Source of the DNA: Styela clava
Taxonomy: Eukaryota > Chordata > Ascidiacea > Stolidobranchia > Styelidae
Length of the DNA: 64,000 bases
NCBI RefSeq assembly: GCF_964204865.1
Contig: NC_135263.1
Location: 12,693,426-12,757,425 of the forward strand
Direction of reading: 5' to 3'
Shown here: positions 1 to 10,217 of the stretch, one piece after another
Numbering within the stretch: the stretch's first letter is position 1
Layout of the letters: the number at the start of each line of letters is the position of its first letter
The notes under the pieces: model-generated
Told to the model about the DNA's origin: nothing
Seen by the model: only the letters and a program-made list of their open reading frames with translations
Databases searched by the model: none
Program-made: the position numbers and the translations under genes

Positions 1-177
1 TTACCGTTCCATTACCAGCCTGCATTGCTAGCTAACGTACATTTTGGTTGCATCTGTGAACATTCGCAATGGACTTGTGAACCTTCGATTATTTGCATCT
101 ACGTAATTTACAATCAGCATTTGAGCACTTTGGTTCTCATAATTCTCAGCACTTATTCATTTCCAAATCTATACATG

Positions 178-1388
178 GTGAACATGCAAACATATAGCCA
201 ACAATATTCATGCTCTGATACAGGCTCATTGCATAGTTTCAATAAGATTGAACAGATACTTGCTTCAGCCATAATTGCGAAGAAAGTTGTTCTAATTGAA
301 CATATTTTCAGTCAAGGTCATTTTCCCTATTATGTTATATTCACTTCTATAATATTCTATCTTGATCGGGTGCTCCTGAAGTATTCATACTAAGATGGCG
401 CACAACCTGAACATAGTATGTGCACCAGGTTAAGGTTCTTCAGGTTGTGCGTCATGTTGGTACGAATACTTCCGGAGCGCCATTGATTGATTGAAGTAAA
501 CAAACTATTAATTATTACAAAGCCCAATTTATGATTCCATGGGTACAAAAAAGCACTATTGACTTTGGAGTGGTGAAATGGTGCTAGGGTTCAGAAATAT
601 CATTTGTCGCAGAATACTAATGATCCTGCCTAAAACTTGAATGCATATTCTCAATTTATTCTTACCAAAACAAGTTAGCCGCTTCAAGAAATATATATAA
701 ATCAGGACAAATTAAGTTGACTATGATATCACACTATTGCAAAGAGTCATTTCCGAATTTTTACACCGTCATGGATGCACCGTCAAAAAGAAATATTAAA
801 ATAATCGGTAATAGATTCTTTAGAATAGACCGTAAAATAGATTCAGAAAAATTATTCACCGGCCTACTAAAATCCCAACAATTGCTCCGTCTGAGAATAC
901 TAAAATCGGTTGTCTAAATGTTCACATGTTATGATATCCATCTCTAAATTTAGTTGCATTGAGAGTTGTTGAAATTAACACCTAACGGATCTGAAGACTT
1001 TTTTATCTTATTTGTTCGCGAATCAATATCTCGAGAATCGAGGTACTCTGGCATCCTGGTTGTGATCCTATAGTGTCTCTCTCTATTGGGTAAAATACGA
1101 ATTCTCAGCGTGCATATATTAGTTAACACTTATTGAGGTAGAAATGATACATGCAGACGTAAATAAGAGAGTAACGCTCAAATATAGACACAAAGACCAA
1201 AACGTGTTAAGTATCAAATCTTTTACAGTACCGGTTCCTTATTTAAAATATCCCGACTTGTCTGATCGAAATGCGATTGCAGTACGCAAATTTTATTTTT
1301 TATGATGCCATCGCATGAAACCTTAAAGTAAAAAACAAATTCCATGAAGTCTACAGATTTTTCAAAAATAAATAAAAACAATAGCTTT
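178..1388. repeat. 1.2-kb direct duplication, copy 1
   Basis: This stretch is almost identical to 3568-4778. Both copies start at the shared word gtgaacatgcaaac and end at aatagcttt, with only scattered substitutions and two compensating 1-nt indels, so the offset is 3390 at both ends. The right end falls 3 nt before the AG acceptor of the aminotransferase exon, so copy 1 forms most of that gene's preceding intron. I see no gene in it; the short open frames are repeated in both copies and look non-coding. A fold-back element at 367-484 is included. Confidence 0.93.
367..484. mobile_element. Fold-back MITE, copy inside duplication
   Basis: An imperfect inverted repeat. The left arm reads gctcctgaagtattcatac then aagatggcgcacaacctga, and the right arm is its approximate reverse complement (tcaggttgtgcg, then gtacgaatacttccggagc). 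The same family recurs at 3757-3874, 9226-9312 and, more diverged, 37788-37974. There is no coding capacity. The arms carry an AAGATGGCG core. Confidence 0.75.
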
Positions 1389-1391
1389 TAG

Positions 1392-2593
1392 GATTTGGCC
1401 AATCACCATTTCCAGTTCCCGAACAAGCGCAAAGATCCCTACGAGAAAACGCTGACAAAGCTGAGTACGTTGCGGTCAAGGGTCTGCTTCAAACGCGAGA
1501 GTTGATATGCAAGTTGCACTCTCGTTTAGATGGATTGGAACGATTTACTGCTGACGACGTCATTATAGGCCCTGGTTCGAAGGATCTGCTCTTTTTGCTT
1601 ATGAACGTTTTGCGTGGAGACATTTATCTTTTGTCGCCAACATGGACAACCTACAAACCGCAGGCACAAATTGCGGGACGAAACACACATATCATCAGGA
1701 CATCCCCCGATAATGGATGGAAGGTCACGCCGTCTTTACTACAGTCGTCGTTAAACAACGCCAATCCCGGCAGTTTGTTGGTATTATGCAACCCCGATAA
1801 TCCTACTGGAGCTTGCTATACAAAAAACGAGTTACAAGACATAGCCAAGGTCATTCAGAAATGTGATATCATTGTTTTGTGTGACGAGATTTACGCAAGA
1901 TTAACCTACGACGCAGACCACAACACTCTCGTCAAATACCTACCTGATCGAGCAATATTAAGCTCTGGTATATCAAAATGGGCTAGCTGTGGTGACTGGA
2001 GGTTCGGTTATCAACTATACCCAAGGAAATTGAGACCAGTTCTTGATGCGGTCCAAGCGCTTGCAAGTAATTCCTATACCTGCTGCTCTAGTCCTATTCA
2101 GTATGCTGCTCAGACACTCCTAAGATTTGACAACGATGCAAGTGAATATGTCCAGCATTGCTCTCGCATTCTGCAAGCAGTAGGTAACTACTGCGCTAAC
2201 ACGTTATTGGATGCCGGCGTGAAAGTATCTCATCCGCAGGCTGGTTACTACATATTCCCTGATTTTGAAATTTATCGTGAAAAATTTGAAGCGCGAGGTA
2301 TAAGAACGGGAGAGCAAATGTGCGATGCTATTCTCGAGGAAGCTGGGGTAGCATTTCTTGCTGGAGGTCCAGCATTTCTAGATAAAGAAGACAGATTCAC
2401 CGTTCGTCTTTGCTTCGTTAATTTTGATGGGCGAATATCACTCAAAGCGAGCCGAGCTTTGGGTTTGTCAACTGCGTTGCCTCAAAGTTTTCCACAGGAG
2501 TACTGCAAAGGCACTACAGAAGCCGTTGACAACATTGTGCGTTGGCTTCAATCTCTGCAAGTGTCAAATGGTGTCTCAGATTATCAAGAGTAG
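1392..2593 (+). CDS. PLP-dependent class I/II aminotransferase, 3' exon (partial gene)
   Basis: One long exon encodes about 400 residues of a fold-type I aminotransferase, which transfers an amino group between an amino acid and a 2-oxo acid using pyridoxal phosphate. The acceptor tttttag-like site ends at 1391, and the frame needs one base from an upstream exon, giving GFGQSPFPVPE, the usual glycine-rich N-terminal loop of the family. Other family signatures in order are NPDNPTG (cofactor-binding Asn), CDEIYA (Asp and Tyr of the cofactor site), SKWASCGDWRFGY (Lys forming the Schiff base) and RLCF near the end (substrate carboxylate Arg). The stop is at 2591-2593 and an AATAAA lies at 2780. 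The first exon or exons (roughly 30-50 residues) lie outside the window or were not found in 1-1391. Substrate cannot be assigned. Confidence 0.88.
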
Positions 2594-3567
2594 TTGTTTA
2601 AATGATGGATATTTCTTTTTGACTGTTATATAGTCATTACCTTTGTTAATAATAGTTATCCAAAAAGTTTATCAGGCAATAAGAACGATTTACAGCATTA
2701 GCTAAATATAGTTTTATATTACTTTTATCTCCCCAATTCTATATTAATTTCTTCTTCGATTTTCGCATTGATGGGATTGAATAAAATTGGCCGTACGATA
2801 TATAAGTTTAGTTAAACAACTAATTTAATTTTAGAAAACGGTCCTTCCATCCAGAATTTTGTATTGGTCACAACTGGCAAAATAAGTAGCCAATTGAAGC
2901 TCTCAAAGGTAAATTTCAGACTACGTCTGTCATCTTTTGTCAGGATTGACCTATTATGTCGTATATGTTTTCTGCGAAAATCTCATCAAATTCGGATATC
3001 TGCATATTATGTTATATATTATGAATATGTATTTATATGCTATATTATAATTATCAACTTATATATTCATTTTCTGCGAAAATTATTCAACGCAATAAAT
3101 TGCTAAAACAAGTATACTTGAAAAATTTTCAGGGTGTAGAATTTCATTTTGCAGATATGGTTTCTTTTTTGCACTAATTTTTTATCAGACGATTGTAATT
3201 TTTGCATTTAGTTATATACATAAACATTACTTAATCCCTTATGAACAAGATTCATCTACACAATAACTTTACACTCCCTCGCGAATAATTCGACACCCAT
3301 GATTCATTTCAGTGATTCAGCCCATTTCAATCTACATACATTTGTAACCATGATCAACAAGTGCGCAATTTATAATTGCGTATATCACCTGTGTGTATTC
3401 GCACTAACGGTGAATATTTATGCTACAAATGGCATTTGACGTCATATACGATTATATATCTTGCGCTGTACACATTTGCATCCATGGTCACTTATATTTG
3501 CGTGAAAATGTAGTCTAGTAATTATTCTCCTGTGCAATACCTTCAGATTTCGATCGCTTACCGTTTC
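2594..3567. other. No gene seen (3' UTR and spacer)
   Basis: The stretch begins with the likely 3' UTR of the aminotransferase (AATAAA at 2780-2785) and continues as AT-rich spacer to the second copy of the 1.2-kb duplication. No exon with family similarity was found. Confidence 0.6.
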
Positions 3568-4778
3568 GTGAACATGCAAACATATAGCCAACAATATTCA
3601 TGCTCTGATACAGGCTCATTGCATAGTTTCAATAAGATTGAACAGATACTTGCTTCAGCCATAATTGCGAAGAAAGTTGTTCTAATTGAACATATTTTCA
3701 GTCAAGGTCATTTTCCCTATTATGTTATATTCACTTCTATAATATTCTATCTTGATCGGGTGCTCCCGAAGTATTCATACTAAGATGGCGCACAACCTGA
3801 ACATAGTATGTGCACCAGGTTAAGGTTCTTCAGGTTGTGCGTCATGTTGGTACGAATACTTCCGGAGCGCCATTGATTGATTGAAGTAAACAAACTATTA
3901 ATTATTACAAAGCCCAATTTATGATTCCATGGGTACAAAAAAGCACTATTGACTTTGGAGTGGTGAAATGGTGCTAGGGTTCAGAAATATCATTTGTCGC
4001 AGAATACTAATGATCCTGCCTAAAACTTGAATGCATATTCTCAATTTATTCTTACCAAAACAAGGTAGCCGCTTCAAGAAATACATATAAATCAGGACAA
4101 ATTAAGTTGACTATGATATCACACTATTGCAAAGAGTCATTTCCGATTTTTTACACCGTCATGGATGCACCGTCAAAAAGAGATATTAAAATAATCGGTA
4201 ATAGATTCTTTAGAATAGACCGTAAAATAGATTCAGAAAAATTATTCACCGGCCTACTAAAATCCCAACAATTGCTCCGTCTGAGAATACTAAAATCGGT
4301 TGTCTAAATGTTCACATGTTATGATATCCATCTCTTTAAGTTAGTTGCATTGAGAGTTGTTGAAATTAACACCTAACGGATCTGAAGACTTTTTTATCTT
4401 ATTTGTTCGCGAATCAATATCTCGAGAATCGAGGTACTCTGGCACCCTGGTTGTGATCCTATAGTGTCTCTCTCTCATGGTTAAAATACGAATTCTCAGC
4501 GTGCATATATTAGTTAACACTTATTGAGGTAGAAATGATACATGCAGACGTACATAAGAGAGTAACGCTCAAATATAGACACAAAGACCAAAACGTGTTA
4601 AGTATCAAATCTTTTACAGTACCGGTTCCTTATTTAAAATATCCCGACTTGTCAGATCGGAATGCGATTGCGGTACGCAAATTTTATTTTGATGATGCCA
4701 TCGCATGAAACCTTAAAGTAAAAAACAAATTCCATGGAGTCTACAGATTTTTCAAAAATAAATAAAAACAATAGCTTT
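3568..4778. repeat. 1.2-kb direct duplication, copy 2
   Basis: Second copy of 178-1388, about 3.4 kb downstream. It carries the fold-back element (3757-3874) and ends at the same nonamer as copy 1. It lacks the aminotransferase exon: the sequence switches to a dispersed repeat at about 4790. The two copies differ at only a few positions, so the duplication is recent. Confidence 0.93.
3757..3874. mobile_element. Fold-back MITE, duplicated copy
   Basis: Same element as at 367-484, carried along in the 1.2-kb duplication. The left arm reads gctcccgaagtattcatac, one base different from copy 1. Confidence 0.75.
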
Positions 4779-4789
4779 CTAGTGACACC

Positions 4790-5300
4790 AATGCTCCTCA
4801 ACCAGTAATTAAAGAGAAAGACGATTTTTCACGACAAGAAGACGAAGGGGGTACCATCAACGACTAACATACCTTGGTACCATTAAGAATACAAACAACA
4901 ACAACAACAATACGACAAAACGATCAATAGGTTCACTTCATGTCAACAAGAAACTGACATACAATCAAATGAATAAACAAACTGTATGTGACACCTCGAA
5001 CAAGATATGAGATCTAAGCAATCAGATGAGAGTAAGTTACAAGGAGAGGCTCGAGATGCGATTGATCATATATATATATATTTGTTTTTATAAAATATGC
5101 CAATCAAGAGCAACGTGAAACAACAATTTGGCGTAAAACATCTGAAGGTCTTCCACGGAATACTAGTGGAAAGCACTTATTATATGACTTTAGTATACCT
5201 GTGTATTTGATTATGTTTACCGTTGGATTTGGACGTAAACTTGCGGAGCCCCTGAATTGAACACGCCGAACACCGGGGTTCCGCAAAATCCTGGTTGAAA
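4790..5300. mobile_element. Dispersed hAT-like repeat fragment
   Basis: Contains the family words ccagtaattaaagagaaa and acaacaacaacaacaatacgacaaaacgatc, which recur at 34.1, 54.1, 55.85 and 57.0 kb. The right end has a terminal-like stretch (aacaccggggttccgc) of the kind found at hAT ends. No coding capacity. Borders are approximate. Confidence 0.45.
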
Positions 5301-5610
5301 ACCACTTGTATGACTACGCTATTTTTAATTGCTTAATCCTTATTTATCCAATCGTGATTGATTATTTAGTCGATTTTCATCTAGTTCCAATCGTAAGTTT
5401 TCGATCGGTATATATTTATTTTGTTATTAATATTTATTCGCTCCTTCATGCACGTTATTTTATGATTTCCTAGTAGGGCTAGTACCTTCCTACTATCTTT
5501 AACTCTTGTCTAGTTTGGCGAGTTTCCAGTTTGGCGAGTTTTTCTTTGATACTTTTATTTTCCCCTCTTTTAGTTTCATTATGTAGATAGGATAGGTTTC
5601 AATATATATA

Positions 5611-7791
5611 TAGTAGGTCGGGGGAGAACGGACAGGCGGGGTAATGCGGACACCTTTTTTCGATTTCATCTTACAGCGACACCATAAGAGCTACGGCCGT
5701 GGTTCCACTGCTCGTTTGTTACGTAACTAAGCGTAGTTTCGCTGAAGCGAATACGTCGCTATTGCCGCAAATCTCGTCAACATGCTTGCGATTCTCTGAC
5801 GGGTTCGATTTTGGAGGGGCGAAAAAGTGGGTATTTACTATCATATTGAGTTTCAACGTCAGTTGATGGACCAAAACACCAACTATAAGGTAATAAACAA
5901 TTTTATTTCTTTTTTACTTTACCTCATGAGGTTTCAAAGGCGTTTGCATAGTCTGACTGCGCAGATGATTGCTTGTGGCCGTTGTGGGAGCTCGAAATAA
6001 ACTTCATGACGTCATGACAATTAGGGGGGTGATTTTTTTTAATTTTCATCTTAGGCTCTGTTGTTATGCAATTACAAAATAAAAAATAGTTAGATTTATA
6101 CACTATCTGAGTTGTGTTTATTTGGGATATTAGTTGTTTCATTTCAGTCTACCAGTTTAAAACAATATGCTTTCTTGTTTTTAGTGTCCATTTCACCCCA
6201 AAAGGGACATTGTCTCAGATTTTGAATTGTTGTTCAGGAATTATGCTTCGTAAATGGAAGAGAAGTAGTAAAAGATGTCAATGGATGGAAAAACATGAAA
6301 AAAGCAATTAAAATGGTACAAAGCGGAGGAAAACTCCCGACTGAAGCACGTACATATTCGGTTCCAAGGGCTACACTTCGCCGTCATGTTTATCGAACAC
6401 TGAAGCATGCCCCGGGATCACGGAGTCTTGGTTGTCTCCTACCTTGGGCCAGAACGAAAAGGATCTTTTGCAACATATACTCGAATTTGAAATGAGAGGC
6501 TTCCCCTTAACGGTTGAGGACATTCGAAAGTTGGCTTATGAATTTGCAATGGTGAACAAAATTTCTAATAAATTTTCAGAATCTGCTAAAATGGCTGGAA
6601 AAGACTGGTGGAGTGGCTTTCAGGAACGATACGGAAACTTGCCCCTGTCAAACTTTAGTAAAACTCGATTTAGTATAGAGCCTAGCAAGTAGCAACATCA
6701 CTTCCCAACCACCGCTCAACATTACTAGCTCGTCGACAAGTAATAATTTTGTTGCATGTGGTTTGCAGCAAGCTGACAATGATTCACCTTGTTGCAGTAA
6801 AACTATTCAGCAAACATCAGGTCCCAAGTTTAGACAGCAAATCTCTACAGAACAACAGTGTAGCATAGAGGATAGTTTATTGCATTTGAGTGACACTTTA
6901 TTTGAAGAGATTCTGCCCCTTTCCAAAGGCCCCACCTCGACTAAAACCACCTCGTGAGAAAGCGATCATAACTGGTATAAGAATACTCACCAGTGAAGGA
7001 TATAGGAAAGAACTAGCATTTCTAAAAAATAAAAAGGAATCTGGTATTATAACTAAGAAAAAAAGCAAAAGCAGGGTCCAAGAAAATAGAGGCCAGCAGT
7101 TTGAATAAACCTCATGTGAGCAAGGTCAAAGTAGAAAGAATTATAAACAGGAAAAAATCTGCCAAGGCGAAGGTGAAGACAATTTTTACGATGATGAAGA
7201 GTGGATACAATGTCAGCAATGCCTCAGATGGTTTCATGACATTTGTGCTGGTGTTTATGGCAGAAACGTTCAAGTTTTCACATGTGAGGAATGCCAGTAA
7301 TAATTTACATATAAATAACTTGCCTGTTTCATTAGGTTAATTTCGTTATGTTATTTATGGTAAAGGACATTCAGTTGATCAACTAAGGTTTGTGCATGCA
7401 TTAGCAAAGCTTTTGTTCGGTTGCAAGTACATGCCTGGGTGATTAATAAGTTTTCATGTCTGGTGGGGTAGTATGAGCATCATTGCTTGCCCCCACTGTA
7501 ATTCTCGGGGCTTATTATTTATGATTTTTTTAGGCGTTTTATACGCATTCAAATAGTTTAGTAGTGTCTTCAATTAATTTTGTTCAATGTTCGTTTTACC
7601 CATCCATGTGTCCGTTTTGGGAAAAAATGCTCATATCTAACAAAATATTAGTCGGATTGCCGAAAGCGACAGTGGGCTGTAGGGCACATTCAAATTGGTT
7701 ATTTTAATACGGGAGTCACGCTTCTATATGGTAAAGATTACGAGAATTTGAGATTTTGCTATAGTGGTGTCCGTATTTGACGGACCTACTA
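5611..7791 (+). mobile_element. pogo-like DNA transposon, internally deleted
   Basis: The left end tagtaggtcgggggagaac matches in inverted orientation the right end (ggacctacta at 7782-7791). Inner parts also correspond: gcggacacc at about 5648 and ggtgtccgtat at 7766. The element is flanked by TA on both sides (5609-5610 and 7792-7793), the target site of the Tc1/mariner/pogo superfamily. Broken transposase coding sequence lies inside. At about 2.2 kb with no DDE catalytic core, it should not move by itself. Confidence 0.82.
6220..7309 (+). pseudogene. pogo-like transposase remnant with C-terminal zinc finger
   Basis: Three readable pieces in different frames. About 6250-6420 encodes a psq-type helix-turn-helix (WKNMKKAIKMV, then SVPRATLRRHV), the DNA-binding start of pogo/Tigger transposases. 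About 6432-6692 encodes the following CENP-B-like second domain (FPLTVEDIRKLAYEFA, KMAGKDWWSGFQERYGNLPLS). About 6940-7309 encodes a basic stretch and a PHD-like finger (EEWIQCQQCLRWFHDIC, then FTCEECQ and a stop). The catalytic DDE domain, normally between these pieces, is missing, and frames shift between them. The domain order is that of pogo-like transposases; this copy is dead. Confidence 0.78.
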
Positions 7792-7801
7792 TATGTATAA
7801 C

Positions 7802-7981
7802 CAGTCCTGGGATTCAAATATTTTGTCAGCCGGTTCCTTCACAAAAGTCATATTTATTAGCCGGTTCTGTTGCAAACAGAACATTGACAGTAATCAGTAA
7901 TGCTAACCGGTTCGCTGATCTCATAAAATTCCGTGAGACGGTTCTATAGAACCGGTACGAACCGGCTGAATCCCACTACTG
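7802..7981. mobile_element. Short MITE with GAACCGG-rich inverted ends
   Basis: The left end cagtcctgggattcaa and right end ttgaatcccactactg-like sequence (gctgaatcccactactg) are inverted repeats, and the inner arms share gccggttc/gaaccggc. It is about 180 bp, non-coding, and abuts the pogo-like element. No clear target duplication was seen. Confidence 0.6.
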
Positions 7982-9225
7982 TAGGCTATATAACCCGTCT
8001 ATATACACCGGCCACAGAAAAATGTTCTCGATTTCAAGTTATCGTCAAGGTCAACTGCAAACAGTAGAATACTATGATATACCTTGATATCACGCATAAG
8101 TAGGCTATGTCACAATGTTCTGGGTAAAATGTATTTAATTAAGTTGACGTAAATGCAATGAATGTGGTAAACCAAAAACTCGAGTGCAGATTGCAGTCAT
8201 GTAGATAATGATGTTACTTCCTTGTTTAGAGGAAATCAACTGTTGACTATAGACTGTAGATTCAGAGACAACCGCATGTTATCTCAAGCGAAAACGTAGC
8301 ATGAATCGTATGGTATTTTTTAAATTGTTTCACTGCGTCATCATTCCTGAGTGCTTGCTGCTTACTCGACAGCTTAAAAATCCGCAAAAAAAAAGATTTG
8401 AAGGCATGGAAACGACTAATTTACAATCAAATTAGTTAGCGAACCGGATCGCGCTCGCTATTTGAACATTGTATTGCATGTGATCAGTACTTTAGGCAAC
8501 ATATTACAATTTAACATTTGAAGTTTTAAGACATAGGGGTTCATCTATTGTGTTTAATCACTAACGCTTTGTAAATCACCGCACATGGGTTTGCATTCTA
8601 TGATTATATGCGAGAAGACTTCCATATTTATATACTACTCAGCATCGCGTGGCGGGTTTCTAAATACCCGTTCCACCTTGAGGTTGGAATCCAAATTTAT
8701 CACATCACTTATCACATGTACTGGTGAGTTTTAAAAAAACGGTGATAAAGCGCATTGTTGGCAATTTTCTCCACTAGAAAATCTATCAACATTTTTATTC
8801 ATTCCTATATTTCCCTCTCAATTTTCTACTCGTATTCGACAAAACATCCTATTCGACTACTAAAAGTTTAAATATTACCTCCGACTTTAGTTAGCAGTCG
8901 CCCAGTCTTCCACTTTGGCTATAGCCATTACCCCAGCATTGTAAATATTGTTGTTGTGTGGTGTCCCGGATGCACAATTGGATCGGAGATTAACCGATTC
9001 ATCTATTCAGGCGCTGTCCATTGCTAACTACGCGTGAGGGGATTACCGCGACCCCAGTCGGTCGTGTTACTAAGCATCGACTACCAACCAACCAAACAAA
9101 GCAGTAACCTGATGTTAACGATTCCCATAATCGAACTGGAATAGTAATCGAAAGAGTAGCTTGGTTCGCAACATGATCAAGCTGTCTCAACTCCCCGTAT
9201 TTAATATTTCTAACTATATAAATTT
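7982..9225. other. No gene seen
   Basis: AT-rich spacer. None of the short open frames has a recognisable domain or splice context. Confidence 0.5.
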
Positions 9226-9312
9226 CGGACCTCCTGAAGTATGCGCACCAAGATGGCGCACAACCTGAACTCAGGTTATGTGACATCTTGATGCGCATAC
9301 TTGAGGAGTACC
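9226..9312. mobile_element. Fold-back MITE, compact copy
   Basis: A near-perfect hairpin. Left arm: ctcctgaagtatgcgcacc, then aagatggcgcac. Right arm: its complement, ending atgcgcatacttgaggagta. Same family as at 367-484, but with a shorter loop. Flanked by aattt-like sequence on both sides. Confidence 0.78.
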
Positions 9313-10217
9313 AAAATTTCTTTATAAAGTTTTTATACAAACAAGAGTTAGATGATTTCCACGTTTACAGACAGCTAGATTTTGAGATAAAAATGTGTTT
9401 TTTTTCCATTGCACTTACTATTTCCTTGTTCACGAATCCTGCGATCCAAGCCTAAACATCAATTCAGAGATGGCGAACGGACAAGAAGCGATGGTTGGTC
9501 ATATGGATATGCAGTCCATATATCCATATATAAAAATATCCATATACCTTTGTATATTCCACAAAACTAGAGCAATTTCATACAAATCAAAATATTGCAA
9601 AAAAAACAAGAGTAAAAATAAATTACAACCAATGCACCATGCATAATTATCAACGCATATCCTTGAATATCTTATTCCGTTGCATTTTCCTTTTTTGTTC
9701 AAATTCAAGAACAGGACACCATTACATGATTTGAAAGAAGCATCTGATAAATAACACAGTTTATATGTCCCAAATTGGCTTCTGGTTAGTTCATTATCGA
9801 GTGAATACTTATGACTTTGCCTTTTATAAATTTTAAGTTAAAGAAAAATAGGCAAGGCAAATGTTTTATTATCACCAACTCACCGATTTTGGCGCTTACG
9901 ACATTTGCACCACCTCTAATTGTAGCAGGAGGCTGGCCAAGTGATTCAACTATTTCTAATCGAATAAAAAAGATTTTGAAAATTTTAGAAACCATGCGTC
10001 CATATGTGTCTTACAATCCATCTCATGGAAAGACAATGACATGACAATGTATGCTATAAAATGTTTCTGAAAATTTGAAATTCGTATATATTGGAGTCAA
10101 GCTTTTGGTTAGCCATGTCTTTGATGAAAATGAACCAAACAAAAAATCTCATCACAATGGCTAATATTATCGGCAGATAATGGTATAAAAAGCATCACTA
10201 CCATCGAAATATTGTGC
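9313..10217. other. Spacer and probable SEL1L 3' UTR
   Basis: No gene was found. The part adjoining SEL1L is probably its 3' untranslated region: TTTATT at 9865-9870 reads AATAAA on the minus strand, about 350 nt after the stop codon. Confidence 0.5.

Noticed and set aside
25-393. 122-codon open frame near the left edge
   Set aside because: Most of it is inside the duplicated 1.2-kb unit, with no domain or codon bias, and it is present in both copies.
2424-2633. Second plus-strand frame over the end of the aminotransferase
   Set aside because: Overlaps the real frame, which has clear family motifs.
9811-10044. 77-codon plus-strand frame beside SEL1L
   Set aside because: Lies in the probable 3' UTR of SEL1L and has no recognisable domain.
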